Positions 19,087 through 28,491 are shown, counted from the stretch's first letter. The stretch is 64,000 nucleotides of DNA from Aquipseudomonas guryensis (GCF_014164785.1 NZ_JACJFN010000004.1:62001-126000), one strand, 5' to 3'. Made by a program: numbers and translations. The notes: generated from the letters alone by a model not told the origin.

Positions 19087-19871
19087 GGATCGCCGCCAAT
19101 CTTTCCATGCTGTTCACCGAACTGCCGCTGCTCGAGCGCGTCCAGGCGGCCGCAGCTGCTGGCTTCGATGGCGTGGAAATCCAGTTCCCTTATGAAGTGC
19201 CGGCCATTCGTCTTAAGGAGGCGCTTGAGCGTGCCGGTATGCCGCTGGTGCTGATCAACCTGCCTGCCGCTGATCTGATGACCGGTGGTCCGGGGCTGGC
19301 GGCCGTACCTGCGCGCCAGGCCGAATTCGATGCGGCACTGCAGGAAGCATTGACCTATGCCGCTATGGCCCGGCCGAGTTGTGTCAACGTACTGCCGGGG
19401 CGACTGGCAGAGGGCGTGACGCGCGAAGAGGCCCTGGCAGTTCTGGTGGCCAATTTGCGCAAGGCGGCCGAGGCTTTTCAGTGTCTAGGGATTCGTGTGC
19501 TGTGCGAAGCGATCAATCCCCTCGATATGCCGGACTTTCTGATCAACACCCCTGAGCAGCTGGATGAGTTGCTGCGAGCAGTTGATCACCCCAACTGCCT
19601 GGCACAGTTCGACCTCTATCACATGGCCCGGCAGGGCCTGGATATCGAAGCGGGTATTGGCTTGCTGGCGAGGCGCATCGGTCATGTGCAGTTCGCGGAC
19701 TGTCCAGGCCGAGGAGAACCGGGGAGTGGCGAGTTGGATTTTCTGGCCTTGATCAGGGTATTGCAGGCGCGTGGATATAGCGGTTGGTTGGGCGCTGAGT
19801 ACAAGGGCGGTAGACTGCGCGTCGGGTCGTTCGCCTGGCTCAAACTATGGCAGGACATCCTTGGGGTATGA
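19083..19871 (+). CDS. Hydroxypyruvate isomerase family protein (Hyi/OtnI-like)
   Basis: A 262-residue TIM-barrel of the AP-endonuclease-2 type. The opening RIAANLSMLFTELPLLER, the metal-ligand segments VLCEAINP and AQFDLYHM, HVQFADCPGR and the late GAEYKGG match Hyi family metal sites. It should interconvert hydroxypyruvate and tartronate semialdehyde, or a 2-oxo-tetronate analogue. The four-base overlap with the preceding reductase makes a two-enzyme route from hydroxypyruvate or glyoxylate to glycerate. Glyoxylate carboligase is not in the window. Confidence 0.85.
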   Translation: MRIAANLSMLFTELPLLERVQAAAAAGFDGVEIQFPYEVPAIRLKEALERAGMPLVLINLPAADLMTGGPGLAAVPARQAEFDAALQEALTYAAMARPSCVNVLPGRLAEGVTREEALAVLVANLRKAAEAFQCLGIRVLCEAINPLDMPDFLINTPEQLDELLRAVDHPNCLAQFDLYHMARQGLDIEAGIGLLARRIGHVQFADCPGRGEPGSGELDFLALIRVLQARGYSGWLGAEYKGGRLRVGSFAWLKLWQDILGV

Positions 19872-19969
19872 TTGCTCAGATGGTGTATGAGCCAACTGCC
19901 GACTGACGCATGAGTTACTGTGGGTAAGTTGTGGTGTTGAGATTTTTATTTATCAGGATGGAATAGCGC

Positions 19970-21982
19970 GTGATCAAGCCTACTGTATTGCGTGAGCGCT
20001 TGTTGGGGCTGCGTCGCCGCCATAAACGTTTGTTGCAGGTCGCTGCCGATGTGGTTCTGGTTTGGTTGGCACTCTGGCTGGCATTTGTTGTTCGGCTGGG
20101 TTTTGACAACTCCATTAATGTCTTCAGCAAATATGGTTGGCTGTTTATTGTTGCCCCGGTTATCGCTATCCCCTTGTTTATCCGCTTGGGTATGTACCGT
20201 GCGGTATTACGTTACTTGGGTAATGATGCGTTATTGACCATTGCCAAGGCGGTTTCGGTATCTGCACTGCTTCTGGCCTTGATCGTTTACTGGTACCGCG
20301 ATGCGCCTGCCGTTGTTCCGCGTTCGCTGGTATTCAATTACTGGTGGCTGAGCCTGACCCTGATTGGCGGGTTGCGTTTGCTCATGCGCCATTACTTTAT
20401 GGGCGACTGGTACAGCAGCGGTCGCAGTGCCAGGCTTTCTCAGAACGATGGCAGAGCCCCGAAAGTAGCCATTTATGGCGCCGGTACGGCAGGTAATCAG
20501 CTGGTTGCTGCGCTGCGCATGGGGCGATCGATGAACCCCGTAGCCTTCATCGACGATGACAAGGGTATCGTCAGTCAAGTCATCGCCGGGCTCAAAGTAT
20601 ATAAGCCGGGCAGCATTACCCAGCTGATTGAAGATACCGGCGTGCAGGAGATTTTGTTGGCCATGCCATCGGTGTCGCGCATGCGTCGACGGGAAATTCT
20701 CGAGTATCTGGAGCAGTTCCCTCTGCATGTGCGCAGTGTGCCGGACTTCATGGACCTGGCCAGCGGCCGCGTGCAGGTTGATGCACTCCAGGAGGTTGAT
20801 ATTGCCGATGTATTGGGGCGTGATGCAGTGCCACCCATGAAGGCGTTGTTCGAGCGCTGCATTCGTGGACAGGTTGTCCTGGTGACAGGCGCCGGTGGAT
20901 CTATTGGTGCTGAACTGTGCCGGCAGATCATCAGTGTGGAGCCTGCGGCTTTAATATTGTTTGATCACGCTGAATACAATCTGTATGCGATCCACGGTGA
21001 GCTGGAAGAGCGTATCGAGAGAGAGGCACTATCCATCAAGCTGGTGCCGATTCTGGGGTCGATCGGTAGCGCTTCCCGTTTGCTGGATGTCATGCGCTGC
21101 TGGAAGGTGAACACGCTCTACCATGCCGCGGCCTATAAGCATGTGCCGATTGTTGAGCACAATATCGCCGAGGGCGTGCTCAACAATGTGCTGGGTACCA
21201 TCAATGCCGCACAAGCAGCCGTCAGGGCTGGCGTTGATCACTTCGTTCTGATTTCTACCGATAAAGCGGTGCGTCCGACCAATGTCATGGGCAGCACCAA
21301 GCGCTTGGCCGAAATGGTGCTTCAGGCGCTTAGTCGCGAGACTGCCCCGGTACTCTTGGGTGACAAGGATGGCGTGCGTCAGATCAACAAGACGCGCTTT
21401 ACCATGGTTCGCTTCGGTAACGTGCTGGGCTCTTCGGGCTCGGTTATTCCGCGCTTTCGTGAGCAGATTCGTTGCGGTGGCCCGGTGACGGTGACGCACC
21501 CGAATATTACCCGTTACTTCATGACCATCCCGGAAGCTGCCCAACTGGTTATCCAGGCCGGCGCCATGGGCCAGGGCGGCGATGTGTTTGTGTTGAACAT
21601 GGGGCAGCCGGTCAAGATCGTGGATCTGGCGGTCAAGATGATTCACCTGTCTGGCTTGACCGTGCGCAATGAAAAAAATACCCATGGCGATATTGCCATC
21701 GAGTACAGCGGACTGCGTCCTGGCGAAAAACTCTACGAAGAGTTGTTGATTGGGGAAAATGTAAGGCCTACCGAGCACCCGATGATTCTCTGTGCCAGTG
21801 AAGAGCATTTGCCATGGGAAGATTTCAAACAGCGTCTGACGGAGCTGCTTGAGGCGGTAGATGCGGGAGACTTCTCTCGGGTACGCCAGTTGCTGCGCCA
21901 GACTGTCAATGGTTATGCGCCGAGTGATGACATCGTCGATCTGATGTATCTGCAGCAGCAGGGACCGGGGCGCAGCATTTGA
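19970..21982 (+). CDS. wbpM: UDP-GlcNAc 4,6-dehydratase, membrane-anchored (WbpM family)
   Basis: A 670-residue protein: N-terminal region with about four transmembrane helices, a first Rossmann-like CoA-binding domain (YGAGTAGNQL), and a C-terminal extended SDR domain with TGAGGSIG. In place of the usual YxxxK it has MGSTK (Met440, Lys444), the change known from WbpM/FlaA1-type dehydratases. It makes UDP-4-keto-6-deoxy sugar for O-antigen. GTG start at 19970 with GGATGG upstream. Base composition is visibly lower in GC than its neighbours, common for surface-polysaccharide genes. It stands alone here, not beside an O-antigen cluster. Confidence 0.93.
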   Translation: MIKPTVLRERLLGLRRRHKRLLQVAADVVLVWLALWLAFVVRLGFDNSINVFSKYGWLFIVAPVIAIPLFIRLGMYRAVLRYLGNDALLTIAKAVSVSALLLALIVYWYRDAPAVVPRSLVFNYWWLSLTLIGGLRLLMRHYFMGDWYSSGRSARLSQNDGRAPKVAIYGAGTAGNQLVAALRMGRSMNPVAFIDDDKGIVSQVIAGLKVYKPGSITQLIEDTGVQEILLAMPSVSRMRRREILEYLEQFPLHVRSVPDFMDLASGRVQVDALQEVDIADVLGRDAVPPMKALFERCIRGQVVLVTGAGGSIGAELCRQIISVEPAALILFDHAEYNLYAIHGELEERIEREALSIKLVPILGSIGSASRLLDVMRCWKVNTLYHAAAYKHVPIVEHNIAEGVLNNVLGTINAAQAAVRAGVDHFVLISTDKAVRPTNVMGSTKRLAEMVLQALSRETAPVLLGDKDGVRQINKTRFTMVRFGNVLGSSGSVIPRFREQIRCGGPVTVTHPNITRYFMTIPEAAQLVIQAGAMGQGGDVFVLNMGQPVKIVDLAVKMIHLSGLTVRNEKNTHGDIAIEYSGLRPGEKLYEELLIGENVRPTEHPMILCASEEHLPWEDFKQRLTELLEAVDAGDFSRVRQLLRQTVNGYAPSDDIVDLMYLQQQGPGRSI

Positions 21983-22014
21983 ACTCAGGCTGATACTGCC
22001 TGTATCGATCCAAT

Positions 22015-22044
22015 AAAAAGGGCCTGCATATGCAGGCCCTTTTT
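22015..22044. terminator. Bidirectional terminator between wbpM and the tubulin-like gene
   Basis: A nearly perfect palindrome with a 14-bp arm (AAAAAGGGCCTGCA and its complement) around a two-base centre, A-rich on the left and T-rich on the right, so it can terminate transcription of both converging genes. Confidence 0.9.
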
Positions 22045-22063
22045 TGTTGCCGCAACCGTCGGT

Positions 22064-24247
22064 TCAGTCCTTGCCGCTGTAGTCATTGAGCGAGATGACC
22101 CGGGTCTTGCCGACACGGTGGCGGTAGATCTCGCGCAGGTACTTGATGGCTTTCTTAACGCTCTCGCGGGACAGGCGGATGTCGTTGATCGAGACGAACT
22201 TGTCCTTGTCGTTGATCAACTCGCGGTACTTCTTCTCGTACATCGGCTTGATCGCATACCAGTTGGTGTCGAGGATCTTCGCCGGGTTCTCGTGCTCGTT
22301 GAGCATGGCTTCGATCAGTTCCTCGTCGAACTCCTCGGAGACGATGAAGTCGAGCATGGCGTTGTCCAGACTGTCGTCGTAGCGGTACTGGTCGCGGGCG
22401 AAGCAGCGCTTGATAAAGGCCACGATCAGGGTCAGGAAGTCGTCCGACAGGCACGGGCTCTTGACGATCAGGGTGGTCAGCGACAGGTTGGCCGAGGCGC
22501 CGATCACCAGGGCGTAGCGCTTCAAAGTGGTGTTGGGGAACAGGCTGTTGAGGTGGCTCTTCAGGCGGTTGAGATCCATGTAGGACAGCTTGTAGTCCTT
22601 CGGCAACGAGACGATGGACACCACCGAGGAGCAGTTCTTGAAGAAGTGCAGATCGCTCAGCTCGCTGGCGTCGAAGTTGGACTTCTTGTATTGCTCCAGC
22701 GCCGCACGGTAGCGCTTGGATTCAATCGGCAGCAGGCTGATGCCTTCGATGGCCTGGGTCGCCTTGTTGAAGTGCGGCAGGTCGATGGAGCGGAAGAACA
22801 GGTCGTCGATATTGAGCTTGGGTTGTTCCTTCTCGAATACCTTGAACTTGTCCGTGGTGGTCGGCGGTGCCTGTTCGGCCACCACCGATTCGGCATAGGC
22901 CACGGCCACCGGGCCGGCCAGGCTCATGAACAAGTCGTTGGCATCCAGGCGGATGGTCTCGCCGATGTCGATGCCTGCGCGACGGAAGTAGTTCTGGTCG
23001 TAGTCGGTGGTCACTGCCTGGGCGGTGAGGATGTTGAAGATCTGCTGCGAGATGTACTGGTTGGCGTGGCGCTCCATGGCGTTCACGTCGATGTTCTGGA
23101 TATTGCCGCCGTCGCTTTCCTCGGCGTAACGCATGATGTCGTTGGAGATCAGCATCATCGCGTTCCACGGGCGGATGCGGCGCATCACGCTTTCTTCGCC
23201 GGTTTCCTCGTTGTCGAAGTTGTAGGAGAAGTCCCATTCCTCGGCGAGGTACTTGCACAGCAGGCGGCCGGCATTGATATGCAGAGCCTCGGACATCTCG
23301 ATGCGCTGGTCGGAGATGTTCGGCAGGATGCAGATGCCGCTGGTGAAGATCGGCTCGAAGACGAAGGAGTGATCGCGGTTATCGTCGTTGCTTTCTTCGG
23401 TCTTGGTCTCGAAGGTCTTGCTCATGTAGGCGAACTGCTGGGCCAGGCCGAATTCCGAGGCCATGCCCGAGCCGGTGCCGCCGCCAGCGCTGAAGATGTA
23501 GAAGTACAGGCGCGACTGGTTGGCCTTGATCCCGCAGGAGTCGATCAGATAACTGTGGATGAATTTCCAGTCGGCATTGGTGAAGCGCTGGGTGTCCTTG
23601 TTGAGGATGATCTTGGCCAGGTACTGGCCGAGGATCGGCGCGTTACCGGCGCCACCGGCATGCACCTCAGACAGGTCCATGATCTTCATCTTGCTGTAGT
23701 CGCTGAGGAAGCCGCTTTTCTCGGTCTTGCGCGAGAAGCGGATGCGGCCCTCGATGTCCTTGTCCAGGTCGCCGAGCATCACCAGCGGCTCGATCAGGAA
23801 CACCGGCTTGGCGGCACGGCTGGGGGCCAGGCGCAGGTTGCTGCGGATCCAGCTGGTCGGGCGCTGCTCGTTGGCCGGTTTATCCTGGCTGCTGAACTCG
23901 TTGAGGTAGAACTTGCGGGCGTTGTACACCAGCGAGGCAACATCCAGGGCGATATTGGAGCCGCAGCGACCCAGGCCGATCAGGCACACGGACGGGAAGT
24001 GCTGGCTGGAGCGTACGTCGCTGCCATCGTCGCCCAGTACCTTGGGGAATACCCGCTCACGCAGACCGTCGAGATTTTCCAGGATGCGGTCGATGTCGCG
24101 CTCGGTGAAATACATGTACTGCTCACCATTGCCGGCTGGGCTGATGGTGACACGGGGCGGCGCGAGTACTTCAGCGACCTCGGTGACAACTTGGCGCGCT
24201 TCGGAAACGGTGGAATCTGCGTCTTTTGTTGTTTTCATCATCGACAT
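22064..24247 (-). CDS. Tubulin/FtsZ-superfamily GTPase-like protein
   Basis: A 727-residue protein with tubulin-type nucleotide loops in the right order and spacing: T1-like GLGRCGSN (91-98; eukaryotic tubulin has GQCGNQ), T3-like GAGN (199-202), the tubulin signature GGGTGSG (255-261) and a T7-like NIDVNAME (385-392). It should bind GTP and may polymerise. The ~85-residue N-terminal extension and the ~330-residue C-terminal region match nothing I recognise. It is much larger than FtsZ, TubZ or PhuZ and resembles the poorly studied bacterial tubulin-like group. Start could be 24247 or the third codon at 24241, which has GGA six bases upstream. Monocistronic; its strong convergent terminator isolates it. 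Role unknown. Confidence 0.85.
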   Translation of the reverse strand: MSMMKTTKDADSTVSEARQVVTEVAEVLAPPRVTISPAGNGEQYMYFTERDIDRILENLDGLRERVFPKVLGDDGSDVRSSQHFPSVCLIGLGRCGSNIALDVASLVYNARKFYLNEFSSQDKPANEQRPTSWIRSNLRLAPSRAAKPVFLIEPLVMLGDLDKDIEGRIRFSRKTEKSGFLSDYSKMKIMDLSEVHAGGAGNAPILGQYLAKIILNKDTQRFTNADWKFIHSYLIDSCGIKANQSRLYFYIFSAGGGTGSGMASEFGLAQQFAYMSKTFETKTEESNDDNRDHSFVFEPIFTSGICILPNISDQRIEMSEALHINAGRLLCKYLAEEWDFSYNFDNEETGEESVMRRIRPWNAMMLISNDIMRYAEESDGGNIQNIDVNAMERHANQYISQQIFNILTAQAVTTDYDQNYFRRAGIDIGETIRLDANDLFMSLAGPVAVAYAESVVAEQAPPTTTDKFKVFEKEQPKLNIDDLFFRSIDLPHFNKATQAIEGISLLPIESKRYRAALEQYKKSNFDASELSDLHFFKNCSSVVSIVSLPKDYKLSYMDLNRLKSHLNSLFPNTTLKRYALVIGASANLSLTTLIVKSPCLSDDFLTLIVAFIKRCFARDQYRYDDSLDNAMLDFIVSEEFDEELIEAMLNEHENPAKILDTNWYAIKPMYEKKYRELINDKDKFVSINDIRLSRESVKKAIKYLREIYRHRVGKTRVISLNDYSGKD

Positions 24248-24384
24248 TCCGTGGATGTGTGCGGCGTATCAGGGGTTGGTATTCAACTAAATACATTCTT
24301 GTTACATGAATGAGCACTATATACAGCGAATTTGCATTGTTCGAGGTAGGTGCCGGATTGCTGGCGGCTTTTTATTGGCCTTTT

Positions 24385-26052
24385 TTATGCCTCGACCCGA
24401 TTACGGCCCAATTGTTTGGCTCGGTAGAGCGCGGCATCGGCATTGCGTACCAAGTCGCGCAGTAATTCTCCGGGCGCCAGTTGGGCAATGCCGAAACTGG
24501 CACTGATGGACTGCTGCTCCAGCAATGCTGCTTTGGCTACCAGTTCGCGCAGCTTTTCCGCCAACTGCTCGGCTTGCTGCTTGTCTGTATGGGGCATGAG
24601 GATGAGGAATTCCTCGCCGCCCCAGCGGCAGAGGCTGTCGGATTCCCGCAGGTGCCCGCTGACCAGTTGCGCCAGGCGGCATAGCACCTGGTCGCCCACC
24701 TCGTGGCCATGTTGGTCGTTGATGTCTTTGAAATGGTCGAGGTCGAAGAACACCAGCGACAGGGGATAACCATAGCGCTCGGCGCGACTGACCTCCTGCT
24801 GGGCCACTTCCTCGAACTTCAGGCGATTCCACAGGCCGGTCAGACGGTCAGTATTGGCCAGGCGTTCCAGTGTGCAGTTGCTGGTGAGCAGCTGCTGTTC
24901 GGTAGTCTGCCGGCGGTTGACTTCGCGTTGCAGGGCGCGTGACAGCGTGGCGAAGCGCAAGGCAATGGCACCGACCAGGACGATGGCCAGCAGGGCGAGC
25001 ACGCCGCCCAGGTAGACCATGCGGTAATCCTGCTCGACCTGTTCGCTGTAGAGAAACCCCTGCAGGTCGACCGGTCCAGGCGCCATGCCCAGTTGTACAT
25101 AGCTGTTGGCGATGTATTCCCAGCGCCCGGGGTTCATGTGCCCGAGCTGCACCAGTTCCGGCATGATCAGCTTCTGCAGGGCCTCGGCCTCGAAACGCAG
25201 GTGTTCCAGGGTTTTTTCGGGCGCATAGCGCTGCTGGATCAGGCGAATGGTTTCTTCCTGATGTGCCAGAGCGTACTGCCAGCCTTTGAGGCTGGCTTCG
25301 ACGAAGGCGGCAACCTGAGCGGGTTTTTCCTCCAGCAGTTGCTCGCGGGTATACAGCACATCGTTGTAGAAGTTGACGCCGTACTCGCGCGGGTTGATCA
25401 GGCGGTAGTCGGCGCCATGCTGACTGAGCCAGTAGGGTTCGTTGGAGATATAGCCATCGTAGGCGTCAGTCTTACCGTCGAGCAGGTCCTGCAGGTTGAA
25501 GCTGGTGGGCTGGATGGTCAGCTGGTTGATGTCGATGCCTTCACGGCGCAGAGTGATCAGCAGCTCGGCGCTTTCTGGTGCCGGCATCAGCATCAGGCGC
25601 TTGCCGGCCAGGTCCATCGGGGTGCGGATGCCCGAGTCGGCGCGCACGATCCATACAATGGGCGAGGTCTGCATGATCGCCGCCAGCGCCACCACCGGCT
25701 TGCCGGCCATGCGTTCGATGACCATGCCGCTGTTGCTGATGGCGAAGTCACTGTCGCCTGCCAACAGGGCATCCACCGGCTTGAGCGCGCTGGGGCCGCC
25801 TTCGAGGATTTCCACGTTCAGCCCGGCGTCGCGGTAATAGCCTTTTTCCAGGGCCATGTAGTAACCGGCGAACTGGAACTGGTGCAGCCAGCGCAGTTGC
25901 AGGCGCAATTGGTCGGCGGCCAGGGCCTTACCCGCAGGCAGTGAGCACAGAGCGAACAGGGCCAACAGGCACAGGCAGATGAGCTTCCGGCTGGCATGGC
26001 GGCGCGAGATGAGTGGCTGGCTGGACGGCACGGGATACTCAGGGTGTGGCAC
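24385..26052 (-). CDS. NMT1/THI5-like solute-binding domain fused to diguanylate cyclase
   Basis: A 555-residue fusion: signal/anchor at ~20-45, a periplasmic solute-binding domain of the NMT1/THI5 (pyrimidine-precursor/taurine-type) family (about 46-330; LRWLHQFQFAGYYMALEKG is characteristic), a transmembrane helix near 347-368, a short coiled coil and a GGDEF domain. GGEEF is at 478-482 with an RxxD inhibition site (R469-D472) five residues before it, so it should synthesise c-di-GMP in response to a periplasmic ligand. No ABC permease or ATPase accompanies it, so the binding domain acts as a sensor rather than for transport. Ligand unknown. Confidence 0.9.
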   Translation of the reverse strand: MPHPEYPVPSSQPLISRRHASRKLICLCLLALFALCSLPAGKALAADQLRLQLRWLHQFQFAGYYMALEKGYYRDAGLNVEILEGGPSALKPVDALLAGDSDFAISNSGMVIERMAGKPVVALAAIMQTSPIVWIVRADSGIRTPMDLAGKRLMLMPAPESAELLITLRREGIDINQLTIQPTSFNLQDLLDGKTDAYDGYISNEPYWLSQHGADYRLINPREYGVNFYNDVLYTREQLLEEKPAQVAAFVEASLKGWQYALAHQEETIRLIQQRYAPEKTLEHLRFEAEALQKLIMPELVQLGHMNPGRWEYIANSYVQLGMAPGPVDLQGFLYSEQVEQDYRMVYLGGVLALLAIVLVGAIALRFATLSRALQREVNRRQTTEQQLLTSNCTLERLANTDRLTGLWNRLKFEEVAQQEVSRAERYGYPLSLVFFDLDHFKDINDQHGHEVGDQVLCRLAQLVSGHLRESDSLCRWGGEEFLILMPHTDKQQAEQLAEKLRELVAKAALLEQQSISASFGIAQLAPGELLRDLVRNADAALYRAKQLGRNRVEA

Positions 26053-26249
26053 TTTGCTTTCACTGTAGCGGTTTCTGGCGCTTTCTGGATATCCGCAGAT
26101 TGCCTGATCAGAGCCTTGGATGAATGTGCTGAGGTGATTTCTACTTGTCTGTCTGGTCAGTATTTTCCTGTGTAGGCTTGCCCGGCGCGCAGCCTGCGGG
26201 GTAGGGTGGCGGGCCCGGCCCAGGCGGCCGTTCTGCGTGTGAATGTGCT

Positions 26250-27410
26250 GTGAAATCTGCTTCTCGAGCCTTGCTGATGCTGGCTCTGTTGCTGGCGGCG
26301 ATCAATTTGCGCCCCGGTATCACTTCCCTTGCTCCCTTGATCGAGCGAATTGCCAGTGAGCTCGCGCTGAGCCGTGGCCTGATCAGCCTGACCACGGCCT
26401 TGCCCGTGTTGTGCATGGGCCTGCTGGCCCTGCTGGCGCCCCGTTGTGCGGTACGTTTCGGCCTGGAACGTACGATTACCGGCTGCCTGCTGCTGATCGG
26501 CCTGGCCCTGCTGCTGCGTTTGGGCAGCCAGGCCAGTGGTTTGCTGATCGGCAGCGCCGTGCTGCTGGGTTGCGCCATCGCCGTGGCCGGGCCACTGCTG
26601 TCGGCCTACATCAAACGCCATTTCGTCGGCCATATCGGCCGGGTGGTGGGCTGGTATTCGTTCGGTATGGCGATCGGTGGGGCGGCCGGGGCAGTGCTGA
26701 CCATTCCCGTCACGCGCGCGCTGGGCGATAACTGGAACTTCGGCTTGGCTGGCTGGGCGCTGCCGGCATTGATCGCTGCGGCTTTGTGGGCCTGCTTGCC
26801 GAACCGCAAGGAGATTCCCGCTGAGAACGATGGTCAGGGTTTGCCCTGGCGTGAGCCACGGGCCTGGCTGGTGACCGGTTTCTTCGCCATTCAGGCGGGT
26901 ATGTTCTACACCTTGGCCACCTGGCTGGTAGCGCGTTACCACGAAGCCGGTTTCAGCCTGCTGTACAGCAACGGCTTGTTTGGCAGTTTCATGCTGGTCG
27001 GCTTACCCAGCGCCTGGCTGCTGCCCTGGCTGGCCCAGCGCTTCGATATCCGTCAGCCGCTGCTGGTGTTCTGTGGCCTGACGATGACCCTGTGCCTGGG
27101 CATGATCAGTGTTGTCCCGCAATGGCTACCGGAAGTCTGGGCGCTGCTCATGGGCCTGGCCCTCAGTGGTTCGTTCGCCCTGTCGCTGGTGCTGCCGTTG
27201 TACGAGGTGCATACGCCGCTGGCGGTCAGTCGCTGGACGGCGATGATGCTCTGCGCCGGTTATGGCATGGCCTGCCTGGCGCCCGTTCTTGCCGGTTTGG
27301 CACGCGACCTGGCCGGCAACTATCAGGTACCGTTCATGGTGCTGGCCGGCCTGGGCGTGCTGATGACGCTGATTGCCTGGTGCCTGCGCACGCCCAATCG
27401 GCAGAGTTAG
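26250..27410 (+). CDS. CynX/NimT-family MFS transporter
   Basis: A 386-residue major-facilitator protein with about twelve hydrophobic segments. The opening LAAINLRPGITSLAPLIERI and the loop LLALLAPRCAVRFGLER are typical of the CynX/NimT (cyanate or 2-nitroimidazole) branch. GTG 26250 is the longest start; an ATG at 26277 would shorten the N-terminus by nine residues. Substrate is not predictable from sequence. Its stop codon lies inside the left end of a dispersed repeat element. Confidence 0.85.
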   Translation: MKSASRALLMLALLLAAINLRPGITSLAPLIERIASELALSRGLISLTTALPVLCMGLLALLAPRCAVRFGLERTITGCLLLIGLALLLRLGSQASGLLIGSAVLLGCAIAVAGPLLSAYIKRHFVGHIGRVVGWYSFGMAIGGAAGAVLTIPVTRALGDNWNFGLAGWALPALIAAALWACLPNRKEIPAENDGQGLPWREPRAWLVTGFFAIQAGMFYTLATWLVARYHEAGFSLLYSNGLFGSFMLVGLPSAWLLPWLAQRFDIRQPLLVFCGLTMTLCLGMISVVPQWLPEVWALLMGLALSGSFALSLVLPLYEVHTPLAVSRWTAMMLCAGYGMACLAPVLAGLARDLAGNYQVPFMVLAGLGVLMTLIAWCLRTPNRQS

Positions 27411-27611
27411 AGCCTGTTTTGGATCTTTTGAGCTAGAGCCAGGCAAGGCGCAACGACCAGCGGGAGTAACAGCCGTTGGCTGGCCCGAAGGATGAGCGCG
27501 AGCGCATAAAATGGGCGAGGACGGGGAGTTTACGAGGGGTAAATGAGCAGGCCGAGCCCTATCTCAACGCTGAATGGCCGACGATCAAGAGACTCAAAGC
27601 AGGTTCTTAGG
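27408..27611. repeat. Dispersed structured repeat, copy A (MITE-like)
   Basis: About 204 bases starting in the cynX-like stop codon. The ends are imperfect inverted repeats (TTAGAGCCTGTTTTGGATCT on the left; the right end reads as its relative on the other strand). The left ~55 bases match the reverse complement of the right part of copy B. The centre, read on the minus strand, has the loop shared by all copies: TGCTCATTTAC, then CGTAAACTCC. No ORF is present. Confidence 0.85.
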
Positions 27612-27677
27612 CAGTGGTTCCTTTGCAGCGGCAAGGCCCTGTGATAGAAGGCAGCCTGCATTTTCTGGAGTACCCGC

Positions 27678-28106
27678 GTGGAGCCTGAATCCATCGTCTA
27701 CGGCTGCATCCGCGACTGGCCTTCGGGTGAGCGTGAGCAGCGCATGTTGCGCCGTAGCACCAATCACCGTGTGCTCGACCAGTTGCCACAGGGCGAAGGC
27801 TGGTCCTTCCTCGGTCGCGAGATGTTTTCCTTCTGTGCCCGCGAAGATGAGGGGCTGTATCAGACCCAGGTGATTCACTTCGGGGCCAGTTACCGCGCGG
27901 TGGAATACGAATGGGCACTCTGGGTGCAGGAGTTCGAGGCCCTGCTCAAGCGCCTGTACTGGGCCAGTGCGGTGGTGCACCTGGAGACCGAGCTGAATGG
28001 CGTGCATACCTTTCGCTGGGAGTCCGAGAGCGGTTTCCACAGCCCGCAGGAAGGCGATCTGCGCATGCGCTGCGTATGGGAGCGCGAAGGCAGCCTGCGT
28101 GGTTAA
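27678..28106 (+). CDS. Conserved hypothetical protein
   Basis: A 142-residue soluble protein with no signal peptide. It is rich in aromatic and charged residues (ESIVYGCIRDWP, VEYEWALWVQEFEALLKRLYWASA). I do not recognise a family. GTG 27678 is chosen because GGAG precedes it by nine bases; the next ATG (27744) would remove the well-formed N-terminal segment. It lies between the repeat element and ynfA, 52 bases upstream of the latter. Confidence 0.6.
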   Translation: MEPESIVYGCIRDWPSGEREQRMLRRSTNHRVLDQLPQGEGWSFLGREMFSFCAREDEGLYQTQVIHFGASYRAVEYEWALWVQEFEALLKRLYWASAVVHLETELNGVHTFRWESESGFHSPQEGDLRMRCVWEREGSLRG

Positions 28107-28158
28107 GTTCTTGCAGGTCGGCGCTATCTACCGGCATAACCGCTGAAGGGATGTTTGC

Positions 28159-28491
28159 ATGCTCAACTACTTGTGGTTCTTTCTCGCTGCACTCTTCGAG
28201 ATTGCCGGCTGCTATGCCTTCTGGATGTGGTTGCGCCTGGGCAAGAGTGCCTGGTGGGTGGTGCCCGGTCTGCTTAGCCTGAGCCTGTTTGCCCTGCTAC
28301 TGACCCGTGTCGAGGCGGCCTACGCCGGGCGCGCCTATGCCGCCTATGGCGGGGTCTATATCGTCGCCTCGCTGCTCTGGCTGGCAGCCGTCGAACGTAC
28401 TCGGCCGATGCTCAGCGACTGGCTGGGGGCGGCTATCTGTCTGCTGGGTGCGGCGATCATCCTGTTCGGGCCGCGCCTCGGTTGGCGCTGA
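28159..28491 (+). CDS. ynfA: YnfA family membrane protein (UPF0060)
   Basis: A 110-residue inner-membrane protein with four hydrophobic helices, matching Ynf[19 protein letters not shown] in helix 1-loop and [17 protein letters not shown] in helix 3. YnfA is related to small multidrug resistance transporters, but its substrate is uncertain. It converges with yheU across a run of short palindromes. Confidence 0.92.
   Translation: MLNYLWFFLAALFEIAGCYAFWMWLRLGKSAWWVVPGLLSLSLFALLLTRVEAAYAGRAYAAYGGVYIVASLLWLAAVERTRPMLSDWLGAAICLLGAAIILFGPRLGWR

Noticed and set aside
22118..24313. A 731-codon open frame antisense to the tubulin-like gene
   Set aside because: It is a typical shadow of high GC coding DNA. 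Its translation is rich in Val, Gly, Asp and Gln without any motif, while the opposite strand has clear family signatures.
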